From: CAYMCQ01 sp964389025
Lineage (GTDB): Bacteria > Verrucomicrobiota > Verrucomicrobiia > Limisphaerales > CAYMCQ01
Assembly: GCA_964389025.1 (NCBI GenBank)
Contig: CAYMCQ010000012.1
Location: 1 to 64,000 of the forward strand
Reading direction: 5' to 3'
Length of the DNA: 64,000 nucleotides
Part shown: positions 53,421 through 62,424 of the stretch, piece by piece
Layout of the letters: each line of letters opens with the position of its first letter
Position numbering within the stretch: position 1 is the first letter of the stretch
Program-made: the position numbers and the translations under genes
Notes under the pieces: model-generated
Seen by the model: the letters and a program-made list of their open reading frames with translations, nothing else
The model's database searches: none
Told to the model about the DNA's origin: nothing

Positions 53421-54587
53421 GTGAAAACACTTCATCGCTATTTGCTGCGGCAGATTCTGGCGTCGTTGCTGATGACGGTGCTGGTGTTCACGTTCGTGCT
53501 GTTGCTTGGCAACGCGCTCAAGGGGATTCTCGCGCTCCTCATCAGCCGGCAGGTCACGCTGGGCATCGTGACACAGGCGCTTGGTTTGCTGATTCCGTTC
53601 GTGCTGGTCTTCGCGCTGCCCATGGGGATGTTGGCGGCCACGCTGCTGGTCTTTGGCCGGTTCAGCGCCGACCAGGAACTTACCGCCGCGCGAGCGAGCG
53701 GCGTGAGTCTGCTGTCGCTCGCCGGGCCGGTGCTGCTGTTGAGCCTCGTCCTTTGCGGCGTCTGCGCGGCGATCAATCTGGAGATCGCCCCGCAATGCCG
53801 CGTGGCGTATCTCGCGCTGTTGGACCGGCTGAAAATAAAAATCGCCGCGGCGTATCTTCCGGAAGGCCGCTTTGTGGAATTTCCCGGCGCGATTTTTTTT
53901 GTCGAGCGAAACGATGGGCGCAATCTCAAAAACGTGATGCTTTACCGTTTGCAGGAGGGAACAAACTTGGTGGTGGCGAAGATTCGCGCGCCGAAAGGCC
54001 ATTTCCAGGCCGACGCGACCGGAAAAAAAATTGAGATACACCTGTTCAACGCACAGAGCGTCGCCTTGACCGACGAGGGTTGGTCGGTGCAAACGATCGG
54101 GGAGTTGACGGATGAATTGGTTTTAAGTTCGGGCGGTTCTTCATCGAAAAGAATCGATCTCAGCGACATGACTTTCGGCCAATTGCGGCAGGAGCTTGAA
54201 TATCTCGACCACCGCGTCAACTTCGCCCCCGCGCCAAACAAGCCCCGCGACCAGCTCCGCTCATCAATGAAGGAGCTTCGCAAGCAAAAGGAAGACATCG
54301 CGTCTCCGGTGCGCGTGCAGATCCACAAGCAACTCGCGCTGTCGTTCGCCTGTTTTGGTTTCACGCTCATCGGCATTCCGCTCGGAATCCGCGTCCATCG
54401 CCGTGAGACGAACGTCAACTTCGCCGTCGCCCTTGTTCTCGTCTTCGTTTATTACGGCTTCGTGCTCTTCGCAGAAGGTCTGGCGATGCGGCCACAGTTC
54501 GCGCCGCATCTGATGATCTGGCTGCCAAATTTTCTGTTTCAAGCCGTCGGCGCGGTGCTGCTGTGGCGCGCGAACCGCGGCGTGTGA
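53421..54587 (+). CDS. LptF/LptG family permease
   Basis: This 388-residue YjgP/YjgQ-type inner-membrane protein is a transmembrane subunit of the lipopolysaccharide export complex. It has an N-terminal LHRYLLRQILASLLMTVLVF, the second helix pair LIPFVLVFALPMGMLAATLL with FGRFSADQELTAARASGVS, a periplasmic beta-jellyroll middle part and three C-terminal helices. The start is GTG at 53421. Only one subunit is in the window; LptF and LptG cannot be told apart with certainty here. Confidence 0.92.
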   Translation: MKTLHRYLLRQILASLLMTVLVFTFVLLLGNALKGILALLISRQVTLGIVTQALGLLIPFVLVFALPMGMLAATLLVFGRFSADQELTAARASGVSLLSLAGPVLLLSLVLCGVCAAINLEIAPQCRVAYLALLDRLKIKIAAAYLPEGRFVEFPGAIFFVERNDGRNLKNVMLYRLQEGTNLVVAKIRAPKGHFQADATGKKIEIHLFNAQSVALTDEGWSVQTIGELTDELVLSSGGSSSKRIDLSDMTFGQLRQELEYLDHRVNFAPAPNKPRDQLRSSMKELRKQKEDIASPVRVQIHKQLALSFACFGFTLIGIPLGIRVHRRETNVNFAVALVLVFVYYGFVLFAEGLAMRPQFAPHLMIWLPNFLFQAVGAVLLWRANRGV

Positions 54588-54643
54588 TTGCGCGGGTTGA
54601 TTCCTTCGCAAAATCGCGGCACAGTAAAGGCAATTGCATCACC

Positions 54644-57298
54644 ATGAGCTGCCGAGTGAATCAAAAAGGAAAAATTTTCCGCATTGCGAAATTTTGCAGC
54701 TTCTTTGTTTTTGGTTTCTTCATCACGTTTGCTGTTTCGGCGCAATTGCAGCGCGTCCCGACCACCACGCTGCAAATGCCGCAGCAACTTCCCGTGTTTG
54801 GCTACGCCACTACCAACGCCTTTGGCGCTCTGACTTTCAGCGGCCCAATGACGGTCGCCGCGCCGCCGGGCGAAACGAACCGGCTGTTCGTCGTCGAGCG
54901 GAGCGGCCGCGTGGCAGTCATCACGAATCTCGCTGCGCCAACGCGGACGGTCTTCATGTCTCTTCCCGTCAGTCTAGGCTGCGAAGAAGGCCTGCTGGGG
55001 ATTGCCTTTCATCCGGGATATGCGACGAACCGCTATTTCTATTTGTTTTTCTCCACCAACCTCAACACCGCGATGGGCAACGGCCTGCACCAGCGCATCG
55101 CCCGTTTCGAAACTTCACCTACAAATCCGAATCAGGGCATGGCGTCCACGCAATTGCCGTTGATCACGCAATTCGACGGAGCGTGCAATCACAATGGCGG
55201 CGATTTGCATTTTGGCGCGGACGGCTATCTCTACATTTCACTCGGCGACGAAGGCAACCAGAACGATTCACTCAACAACAGCCAGCGCATTGACAAGGAT
55301 TTTTTCTCCGGGATTTTGCGCATTGATGTGGACAAGCGCGCCACAAATCTTCCGCCGACGACGCACGCCGCGCTGCTCGGCGCAACAAATTATTTCATTC
55401 CGGCGGACAATCCATTCGTCGGAGCGACGCAACTGAACGGCGCGAACATCAACACTGCGGCGCTTCGAGCGGAGTTCTGGGCGATTGGCCTGCGCAATCC
55501 GTGGCGTTTCTCTTTTGATGAACAGACCGGCGCGCTTTACTGCGGCGACGTGGGCGGTTCGCTGCGCGAAGAGGTGGACGTGGTTCTGAAAGGAGGAAAT
55601 TATGGCTGGGCCATTCGGGAAGGGAACACCGCCGGGCCGAAGAGCGGTTCCATTTCCAATCCGCTTCCGCCAATCCTCGATTACGCGCACGGCAGCACGA
55701 CCAATCAGGGCGATTGCATCACCGGCGGCGTTGTGTATCGCGGCAACCGCATTTCTCAGCTCACCGGGAAATATGTTTTCGCCGATTACGTTGACGGCCA
55801 TATCTGGGCGCTCACGCCCAACGGCACGAACACCGTCACCAAGGAATATCTCATGAACGACCTCGGCATCGTCGCGTTCGGGATTGACCCGCGCAACGGC
55901 GACGTGCTGACCTGCGACACGACCGAAAACCAGATCAAGCGACTCGTTTACACCACCAATTTTTCCGGGCCGACGTTGCCGCAAACCCTAGCTGCGACCG
56001 GCGCATTCACGAATTTGACCACACTCGCGCCCGCCGCGGGAATTGTTCCCTACGACATCAACGTCCCGTTCTGGTCTGACAACGCCATCAAAACCCGTTG
56101 GTTCTCCGTCACGAACATCGCCCACACAATCACTTTCAATCGCGAATCAAGCTGGCTGTTTCCGACCAGCGCCGTCTGGATCAAACATTTCGAACTCGAA
56201 CTCACGAACGGCGTGCCGGCATCGCGCAAACGTCTCGAGACGCGGTTCATCGTGAAAAATTCCGGCGGCGTTTACGGCGTCACCTATCGCTGGGGAAATT
56301 CCACGACCAATGCCACCCTTGTTGCGCCCGAGGGCATGGACGAAAACTTCACCATCAACGACGGCGGAAATTTGCGCACGCAAACGTGGCATTATCCGAG
56401 TCAAGGCGAGTGTTTGATCTGTCATACGCCACAGGCCGGTTTCGCGCTCGGTTTCAACACGGCGCAGTTGAATCACGACGCGAATTTCGGCGCTGGCGCG
56501 ACGAATCTTATCGCTGCGTTGAGCAGCGCGGGTTATTTCAACACGAACGTCACCGGCATTCACACGTTACGCACGCTCGCGCACGCGACAAACGCCGCCG
56601 TCAGCCGCGAATATCGCGTCCGCTCGTATTTGGAGGCGAACTGTGTCCAATGCCATCAGCCCGGCGGCTCGGCGGTCGCGAATTGGGACGCGCGCATCGC
56701 GACGCCAACGTCGCTTGCGGGCTTGATCAACGGCGCGCTCGTCAGCGACGGCGGCAACACGAACAATCGCGTCATCGTCCCCGGCTCGCTCACGAACTCG
56801 ACGCTGCTCACGCGCATCTCGACGCGCGGCCCGACTCAAATGCCGCCGCTCGCCAGCGCCGTCGTTGACACGCAGGCCGTCGCGCTCATCAGCGCGTGGA
56901 TCACGAACGATTTGCCGAACTACCGCACGTTCGCGCAATGGCAGACGGTTTATTTTGGTTCAACAAATTCTCCGGGCGCCGACGCCGACGCTGATCCTGA
57001 CAACGACCGCGCGAATAATTATTTGGAATACCTGACCGGCACGAACCCGACAAACTCGCTCGACGCGTGGACAATTTATGTTTCGTTGAGCAACAACTTC
57101 GCGGAGGTTTCGTTCAATCAGATTTCAAATCGCGCTTTTGAAGCGCAATGCAGCGGCACTTTGACAGGTTCGTGGGAACCTCTTGGCGTTCCGGCCAACG
57201 CGCCATTCTTTTCCATCACAAACAAGCCTGCGCTCATTCCCGACAATCTCATTTCCATGAGCAATCGTTTCTATCGTGTCCGCGTTTACGAGCCGTGA
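54644..57298 (+). CDS. Secreted PQQ-type sugar dehydrogenase/diheme cytochrome-like protein
   Basis: This 884-residue protein starts at 54644 with a signal (FCSFFVFGFFITFAVSAQ). A glucose/sorbosone dehydrogenase-like six-bladed propeller spans about residues 40-440, with NRLFVVERSGRVAVITNL, EEGLLGIAFHPGYATN, GGDLHFGADGYLYISLGDEG and FWAIGLRNPWRFSFD. A region like SO2930-type proteins follows, with haem sites CLICH and CVQCH. The C-terminus has a Ca-binding-like DADADPDNDRANNYLEYLTG and a beta domain. A periplasmic oxidation of sugars with electrons passed to haem is likely, but PQQ dependence is not shown. Confidence 0.85.
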   Translation: MSCRVNQKGKIFRIAKFCSFFVFGFFITFAVSAQLQRVPTTTLQMPQQLPVFGYATTNAFGALTFSGPMTVAAPPGETNRLFVVERSGRVAVITNLAAPTRTVFMSLPVSLGCEEGLLGIAFHPGYATNRYFYLFFSTNLNTAMGNGLHQRIARFETSPTNPNQGMASTQLPLITQFDGACNHNGGDLHFGADGYLYISLGDEGNQNDSLNNSQRIDKDFFSGILRIDVDKRATNLPPTTHAALLGATNYFIPADNPFVGATQLNGANINTAALRAEFWAIGLRNPWRFSFDEQTGALYCGDVGGSLREEVDVVLKGGNYGWAIREGNTAGPKSGSISNPLPPILDYAHGSTTNQGDCITGGVVYRGNRISQLTGKYVFADYVDGHIWALTPNGTNTVTKEYLMNDLGIVAFGIDPRNGDVLTCDTTENQIKRLVYTTNFSGPTLPQTLAATGAFTNLTTLAPAAGIVPYDINVPFWSDNAIKTRWFSVTNIAHTITFNRESSWLFPTSAVWIKHFELELTNGVPASRKRLETRFIVKNSGGVYGVTYRWGNSTTNATLVAPEGMDENFTINDGGNLRTQTWHYPSQGECLICHTPQAGFALGFNTAQLNHDANFGAGATNLIAALSSAGYFNTNVTGIHTLRTLAHATNAAVSREYRVRSYLEANCVQCHQPGGSAVANWDARIATPTSLAGLINGALVSDGGNTNNRVIVPGSLTNSTLLTRISTRGPTQMPPLASAVVDTQAVALISAWITNDLPNYRTFAQWQTVYFGSTNSPGADADADPDNDRANNYLEYLTGTNPTNSLDAWTIYVSLSNNFAEVSFNQISNRAFEAQCSGTLTGSWEPLGVPANAPFFSITNKPALIPDNLISMSNRFYRVRVYEP

Positions 57299-57310
57299 GA
57301 TAAGACGAGC

Positions 57311-57562
57311 CGCGGTCATCATCATCATCCTGCGTTCACGTCATGGCTCGCGGGCGGCGGCGTCAAAGGTGGCATCGTCCACGGCAAGACCGACGACTAC
57401 GCCCGCAGCGTCGTTGAAAATCCCGTCCATGTTCACGACTTCCACGCGACGATTCCGCACCTGCTCGGATTCGATCACGAGAAACTGACGTTCTGGCGCG
57501 CGGGAAGAGATTTTCGGCTGACGGATGTTTCGGGGAAAGTGGTGAGGGAGATTTTGGTGTGA
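57311..57562 (+). pseudogene. DUF1501 C-terminal fragment
   Basis: The 83-residue open frame reads HHHHPAFTSWLAGGGVKGGI, then DDYARSVVENPVHVHDFHAT, IPHLLGFDHEKLTFW and GRDFRLTDVSGKVVREILV with a stop. This is the conserved C-terminus of DUF1501 (sulfatase-like) proteins, normally about 450 residues. It has no start codon and the rest is missing; it begins just after the sugar-dehydrogenase-like gene. It is a clear remnant. Confidence 0.88.
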
Positions 57563-57569
57563 GCGGAAA

Positions 57570-57764
57570 TCAGCCGAACCCACCCCCGCCTATTCCACGG
57601 GCTGGTTCAACAACTGTGACGCCAATGACTTCCTCGGCTATAAAAAACTCGACCTCCCCACTAGCTGTGCCATCGAACACATATTGTTCGCCTTCGCGTC
57701 GGTAACTCTCGGCTTCAACGCATCTGTCTCTGCCGTCTCTTAATGTAATGTGAAACATTTTCAT
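57570..57764 (-). CDS. Small hypothetical protein
   Basis: This 64-residue soluble protein is acidic and has a compact alternating beta pattern (MKMFHITLRDGRDRCVEAES, EGEQYVFDGTASGEVEFFIA). The ATG at 57764 is clear. Its orderly composition suggests a real gene; function unknown. Confidence 0.6.
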   Translation of the reverse strand: MKMFHITLRDGRDRCVEAESYRREGEQYVFDGTASGEVEFFIAEEVIGVTVVEPARGIGGGGFG

Positions 57765-57814
57765 ATGCGGTATGTTTTAATTCTTTTGGGTAAAGGATGA
57801 GTTGGTTTGCGTGT

Positions 57815-58126
57815 TCATTTTTCTTTCCAGTCGCGTTTGAGTTTGGCGGCATTCATTTCGCCACGGAGTTGAGCTAGGGGCATTTCTTTGAATTCGTCGG
57901 CGCGACCGGGATAGAGAGCGGCCAACGTTTGGCGCAACTCAACGGTTTCCTGATATTCGTCGCGCGTCCGGTCGGCTTCGAATTGTTTGCGGGAGTCGTA
58001 GGCACGCAGCGCTGGCCCGGGATTGCTGCCCATGCCGATGGCCATGCGGCGCGCGTCGAAGTTGCTGCAAGAAGTTAACCCTAAAAGACACAAACACACC
58101 AAGCAAAGTGGAGCGACGGCTTTCAT
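57815..58126 (-). CDS. Small lipoprotein
   Basis: This 103-residue protein has a lipoprotein signal ending LGLTSC, the cysteine at residue 20 being the acylation site. The mature part is charged and helical (DRTRDEYQETVELRQTLAAL). Function unknown. It lies upstream of the RNase P RNA on the same strand in genome orientation, but with its own start. Confidence 0.75.
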   Translation of the reverse strand: MKAVAPLCLVCLCLLGLTSCSNFDARRMAIGMGSNPGPALRAYDSRKQFEADRTRDEYQETVELRQTLAALYPGRADEFKEMPLAQLRGEMNAAKLKRDWKEK

Positions 58127-58294
58127 AAAGCGGTTTTACTCCTGACGTTCGGAGAGGTCAAGTTCTCCTTCCGCCTTCCCCTTTGTCGGTCGAGAAGCCA
58201 TTGAGGAATTTTTCACCACCAAGTCAACTCATGGGAGCAGTAATTGTTTTCGCGCGGTTGGCGTCTGAAATTTAGACTGAAAATTGAAAAATGA

Positions 58295-58715
58295 TTTTGG
58301 AAGGGCTGTAAGCCGAATTTTGTCTGCGCCCTTGCGGGCGGAGAGAATCATTTGTCTCAGCAGCCTTACCCGAAACCTGTCCGCTTTCACGGACGCGGAG
58401 CGGGCCGCTCCTCGGTTTCCTATTTGGCCTTGCACCCGATGGGGTTTTCCGTGCCCCGACGATTACTCGCCGGGCGGTGCGCTCTTACCGCACCTTTTCA
58501 CCCTTACCGGCATTTCTTTCGAAACGCTGGCGGTTTATTTTCTGTGGCACTATCCGTCGAGACGCCTCGCAGCGTCGTCGCCCGCGTGTATCTCAAAGAA
58601 CGACCGGCTTTCACCGGCAAAATGAGTTACGCGGCATCGCGCCCTTTGGTGTTCGGACTTTCCTCCTCTGATTCCGCCGAAGCGGGACCGGAAGCGATCC
58701 TCTGCCCTTCCAAAA
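58295..58715 (-). ncRNA. rnpB: RNase P RNA, bacterial type A
   Basis: The minus strand contains GAGGAAAGTCCGAACACC, the conserved 5' P4 region. Near its 3' end the plus strand shows TGTAAGCCGAATTTTGTC, the complement of the conserved terminal segment. The ends pair: GGAAGGGC (58299 on) with GCCCTTCC (about 58704-58711), forming P1. Hairpins expected for the P3, P8-P9 and P12 region are visible (CCGGGCGGTGCG, GCGAGGCG). The length is about 415 bases. This is the catalytic RNA that trims tRNA 5' ends. The exact ends are estimated. Confidence 0.93.
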
Positions 58716-58767
58716 TCGGTGAGATATTAAAGCAGTTTTAGGGAGTTTGCAAGAAGCTCCGCTTTGC

Positions 58768-58858
58768 TTCTTAATCTTAATCTTTCTCTTACTCTTAATC
58801 TGTTTTGGGAAAGATAGGATTACGATTAAGAGAAAGATTAAGATTAAGAAAAGAAATT
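58768..58858. repeat. Inverted heptamer/hexamer repeat near rnpB
   Basis: CTTAATCTTAATCTTTCTC is inverted downstream as GAGAAAGATTAAGATTAAG. The units are 6 to 7 bases (CTTAAT). It lies between rnpB and the zinc-ribbon gene and overlaps the stop of the latter at its edge. Confidence 0.85.
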
Positions 58859-59585
58859 AGTCCGCCACAGCCAGATCCATGTCCCGCGTGTAGTAAAGAA
58901 TCCGTCCGCAATTCGTGCAGGTCGTCAACTCGCTTCCTGTTCGGCATTGAACGATCACCTGCGCCGGCAACTTCATGTGGCAGCCGCCGCAAACGCCGTG
59001 CTGCACGCCGACAATCACATTATCGCCCTTGTTTTTCAGCAGCCGGTCGTAGCGACCTCGAAACCCATCATCAACTCCACCGGCCAATTCCATTCGTCGC
59101 GCTTCGAGTTCAGCCAGTTCCTTTTTCAAATTCTCCTCGCGCGCGTCCAGGTCGGTAATCTCCTTCTCAACCATTTTTTTTGCGGCGGCGGCTTCCTGGT
59201 TCGCGGCGACTACTTGTTTTGCTGCCGTCTCGCTCTGCTCCATCAATTCCAACTCGCGATCTTCAATCTTGGAAATCTCCGCCTTGCAACCGTCAATCTC
59301 ATGCTGCAACGCCTTATACTCCTCGTTCTTGCGCGTCTCCAATTGCTGGTTGGCGTATCTGGCGATCTGTTGTTTCTTGCTCTCGACATCCACCTCCAGT
59401 TTTTTCCGCTCGGCCTCCAGTTGCCTGCCGCGGAGCTTGGCGCTTTCAAGATTCGCCGCCGTGCCGTCGGCTTTCGCCTGAAGCGCTTTGCGGTCGGGGC
59501 CGACGCGCGCGAGTTCGCTTTTGACGCGCATCAACCTCCGGTCGCAGTCCTGAAGGATGAGAAGTTTTTCAATCGTATCCTGCAT
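58857..59585 (-). CDS. Coiled-coil C4 zinc-ribbon protein
   Basis: This 242-residue protein of the CT398/DUF164 type has a long antiparallel coiled coil (about residues 5-170) followed by a zinc ribbon with four cysteines in VCGGCHMKLPAQ and TTCTNCGRILYY. Homologues bind RNA or RNA polymerase-related partners in Chlamydia, but the role is unclear. The start at 59585 is a clear ATG. Confidence 0.9.
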   Translation of the reverse strand: MQDTIEKLLILQDCDRRLMRVKSELARVGPDRKALQAKADGTAANLESAKLRGRQLEAERKKLEVDVESKKQQIARYANQQLETRKNEEYKALQHEIDGCKAEISKIEDRELELMEQSETAAKQVVAANQEAAAAKKMVEKEITDLDAREENLKKELAELEARRMELAGGVDDGFRGRYDRLLKNKGDNVIVGVQHGVCGGCHMKLPAQVIVQCRTGSELTTCTNCGRILYYTRDMDLAVAD

Positions 59586-59706
59586 GTGACAAATTATTGC
59601 CTCATCCTATGAAGCACGGGGATTCAAGTCAATGAATGGAATGGCTCCGCGGTTTTGCCGCCGGTTTCCCTTTTTAATTTCCCATTTTTAATTTTTACTT
59701 GGCAGG

Positions 59707-62079
59707 ATGATTGCCCGCGTCACACTCGAACTCGCCCTCCGCAAAGAGTTCGATTACTTCATCCCGCCGGAATTGGTGGATGTGATTGATGTGGGCAGCC
59801 GTGTGCAAGTGCCTTTTGGCGCGCGAAAAGTCTTGGGCTGCGTCACCGGCCTCGCCGAAGAATCTCAGCACAAGAAACTGAAACCCATCATCAAAGTCAT
59901 CGGTGCGCAGACTTTGGTGACGCCGAAAGTTTTGAAGCTCGCTCGGTGGATCGGCGAATATTATTGCTGCGCGCCCGAAACCGCGTTGAAAAGCGTTTTG
60001 CCCGAAGCTGTCCGCAAGGAAGCATCGGGCTGGCGCGAAAAATTATTCGTCCGGGCGTTACCGTTCACCGGCGAACTTCCCAGGCTTTCGAAGCGGCAGC
60101 AGGAAATTCTGAACATCATTGAAGAGCGCAGAGAATTGCCTTTGACAGAATTGCTCGAACTCGCCGCGACAACCGCGTCCACGCTTCGCCGTCTCGAAGA
60201 CAAGGGACTTGTCAGCATCTCCGCGCAAATCTCCGAGCGCGATCCTTACGCGCGCGAACACATCCTGCCGACGCAGCCGCTGGCGATGAACGCGGCACAG
60301 ATGAAAGCATTGGAAGCGATCAAACGCGGGATGTCAGAAGTCGGAAATCGGAAGTCAGAAGCCGGAAGTCCGACCTCTGACCTCCGACCTCTGACTTCTA
60401 CCTTCCTTCTCCACGGCGTCACTGGCAGCGGCAAAACCGAAGTCTATCTCCAAGCCATCGCCCACGCGCTCGCGAAGGGCAAAGGCGCGATTGTTCTTGT
60501 GCCGGAAATTTCCCTCACGCCACAGACCGTCGAGCGGTTCAAGGCGCGATTCAGCTCCGGCACTTTGCAAACGCTCGTCGCGGTTTTGCATTCGCATCTT
60601 TCCGCGGGCGAACGTCACGACGAGTGGCACAAGATTCGGCAGGGCCGCGCGCGAATCGTCATCGGCGCGCGCTCGGCGATTTTTGCGCCGGTCGAGCCGC
60701 TTGGACTCGTCATCGTGGACGAGGAACACGAACATAGTTACAAGCAGGAAGAAGCGCCGCGCTATCACGCGCGCGACGTCGCGGTCGTTCGCGGGCAGAT
60801 GGAAAACGCCGTCGTCGTGCTCGGCTCGGCCACGCCGTCACTGGAAAGTTTTTACAACTGCAAACGCGGCAAATACGCGCTGCTCGAATTGCCCGAGCGC
60901 GCCGACAACAAAAAAATGCCCTACGTCCGCGTCATTGACATGCGAGAGACTGTTCGCGCCGGACGTGCGATTGCAGTTTTGTCGCCGCAACTCAAGGAAG
61001 CCATCACGCAACGGCTCGAACGCAAGGAGCAGACGATTCTGTTTTTGAACCGGCGCGGCCACTCGACCGCGCTGCAATGTCCCCTTTGCGGCTACGTCGC
61101 CGAATGTCCGAATTGCAGTCTCTCGCTCACGTTCCATCGCACGGAGCAAAAACTTTGTTGTCACGTTTGCGGGCACACCGACCGTGTGCCGCTGGTTTGC
61201 CCGAACGAAAAATGCCGCAACCCGCGCATCCGCTATTCCGGCATTGGCACGCAAAAGGTCGAGGAAACGCTCGCGCGCATTTTTCCGCAGGCGAACATCC
61301 GGCGCATGGATTCCGACGTGATGAAGCGCAAGGACGATTACCGGAAAATCCTCGGCGATTTTCGCACCGGCAAAATAGACATCCTCGTCGGCACGCAAAT
61401 GATCGCGAAAGGTCTGCATTTTCCGAATGTCACGCTCGTCGGAATCATCTACGCCGACCTCGCGCTGCACATGCCTGACTTTCGCGCGGGCGAGCGCACC
61501 TTTCAGCTCCTCACGCAAGTCGCCGGTCGCGCCGGTCGTGGCGACGTCGAGGGCGAGGTCTTCGTGCAGGCGTTCACGCCGTTTCATCCCGCGATCCAAT
61601 TCGCGCGCCGCCACGACTTCGAGGGTTTTTACGAACAGGAAATCGAATTCCGCGAGCAATTGAAATATCCGCCCGCCAGCCGTATCGCGTTGCTGACGCT
61701 CAAGGGACGCAACGAAGAAAAAGTAAAATTCTCAGCCGAACATCTGAAACGCGAGATGGAAAAAAATCTAGGGAGCGCGCCCGCCTCGGGCGCAGTCGTC
61801 AGCGCCCTCGCTGACGACGCCGAACTGTTTGGCGAGGGCGCCAAACAGCACACGCGGGGCGCGTGTGCTCCCCAGGAAAATCTGTTTCGCGACTTGCTCA
61901 TCAGCGGCCCCGCTCCCGCCCCATTGTTGCGCGCCGAAACTTTCTACCGCTACCAGATCATGTTGAAGACGCGGCAAATGTCCGCGTTGAGTTCGCGCCT
62001 CGCAAAAATCATCGAAACATTTTCGCCGCCGGAAGATGTTTCGTTGACGGTGGATATTGACCCGGTGGATTTGGCGTAA
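59707..62079 (+). CDS. priA: Primosomal helicase PriA with two repeat-derived insertions
   Basis: This 790-residue helicase restarts stalled replication. It shows Walker A VTGSGKTEVYL (about 238-248), the DEEH box (338-341), a zinc-binding region with eight cysteines (458, 461, 467, 470, 485, 488, 498, 503) and the motif QVAGRAGRGDVEGEVFVQAF. Residues about 210-232 are encoded by a heptamer repeat (SEVGNRKSEAG) just before Walker A. Residues 689-723 come from four consecutive hairpins. Both keep the frame and lie between conserved parts, so activity is probably kept. The final 40 codons occur again 294 bases downstream. Confidence 0.95.
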   Translation: MIARVTLELALRKEFDYFIPPELVDVIDVGSRVQVPFGARKVLGCVTGLAEESQHKKLKPIIKVIGAQTLVTPKVLKLARWIGEYYCCAPETALKSVLPEAVRKEASGWREKLFVRALPFTGELPRLSKRQQEILNIIEERRELPLTELLELAATTASTLRRLEDKGLVSISAQISERDPYAREHILPTQPLAMNAAQMKALEAIKRGMSEVGNRKSEAGSPTSDLRPLTSTFLLHGVTGSGKTEVYLQAIAHALAKGKGAIVLVPEISLTPQTVERFKARFSSGTLQTLVAVLHSHLSAGERHDEWHKIRQGRARIVIGARSAIFAPVEPLGLVIVDEEHEHSYKQEEAPRYHARDVAVVRGQMENAVVVLGSATPSLESFYNCKRGKYALLELPERADNKKMPYVRVIDMRETVRAGRAIAVLSPQLKEAITQRLERKEQTILFLNRRGHSTALQCPLCGYVAECPNCSLSLTFHRTEQKLCCHVCGHTDRVPLVCPNEKCRNPRIRYSGIGTQKVEETLARIFPQANIRRMDSDVMKRKDDYRKILGDFRTGKIDILVGTQMIAKGLHFPNVTLVGIIYADLALHMPDFRAGERTFQLLTQVAGRAGRGDVEGEVFVQAFTPFHPAIQFARRHDFEGFYEQEIEFREQLKYPPASRIALLTLKGRNEEKVKFSAEHLKREMEKNLGSAPASGAVVSALADDAELFGEGAKQHTRGACAPQENLFRDLLISGPAPAPLLRAETFYRYQIMLKTRQMSALSSRLAKIIETFSPPEDVSLTVDIDPVDLA
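60334..60402. repeat. Inverted heptamer repeat inside priA
   Basis: GTCAGAAGTCGGAAATCGGA is followed by GTCAGAAGCCGGAAG, then by the inverted type GACCTCTGACCTCCGACCTC. The units are about 7 bases. It is translated in frame. Confidence 0.85.
61771..61873. repeat. Four-hairpin element inside priA
   Basis: Four perfect hairpins in a row: GCGCCCG-CCT-CGGGCGC, GTCGTCAGCG-CCCT-CGCTGACGAC, CTGTTTGGCG-AGGG-CGCCAAACAG and CACACGCG-GGG-CGCGTGTG. They are enclosed by GGGAGC and GCTCCCC-type ends. The 103-base element is translated as about 34 extra residues. Confidence 0.9.
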
Positions 62080-62086
62080 GAAATTT

Positions 62087-62246
62087 GTGGGTGGCACAGG
62101 CGTCTCGCCTGTCGTTTTCGGCGTCCCGCCGGAAACCGTTGTGCGATTTAGAAATTTTCCACGAACGAACGATAGACGGCAAACGGACATTACACGACGA
62201 ATTTCGGCGGGACGCCGAAATTAACAGGCCAGAGGCCTGTGCCACC
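62087..62246. repeat. Palindromic repeat family A, copy 2
   Basis: It opens GTGGGTGGCACAGGCG and closes GGCCTGTGCCACC, with hairpins TTCGGCG-TCC-CGCCGGAA (one mismatch) and TTTCGGCG-GGA-CGCCGAAA. The length is the same as copy 1 at 1836-1997. It lies 8 bases after the priA stop and separates the two copies of the priA 3' end. Confidence 0.85.
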
Positions 62247-62250
62247 GCAG

Positions 62251-62373
62251 ACCATGCTGCGCATACGGTAAATGTCCGCGCTCAGTTCGCGCCTCGCAAA
62301 AATCACCGAAACGTTTTCACCGCCGGAAGATGTTTCGTTGACGGTGGATATTGACCCGGTGGATCTGGTGTGA
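62251..62373 (+). pseudogene. Second copy of the priA 3' end
   Basis: These 123 bases align without gaps to 61957-62079, offset 294. About 16 positions differ, many of them third-codon-position changes. An in-frame stop (TAA) interrupts the first codons. The tail SPPEDVSLTVDIDPVDLV is intact, with its own stop at 62373. There is no helicase upstream of it. It is a relic tail, most simply a scar of gene replacement or of an insertion-linked duplication. Confidence 0.88.
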
Positions 62374-62424
62374 ATCGCGTGGCAAAGGGCTTGATATTCC
62401 AACGAAACTCATCACGATTATGAT

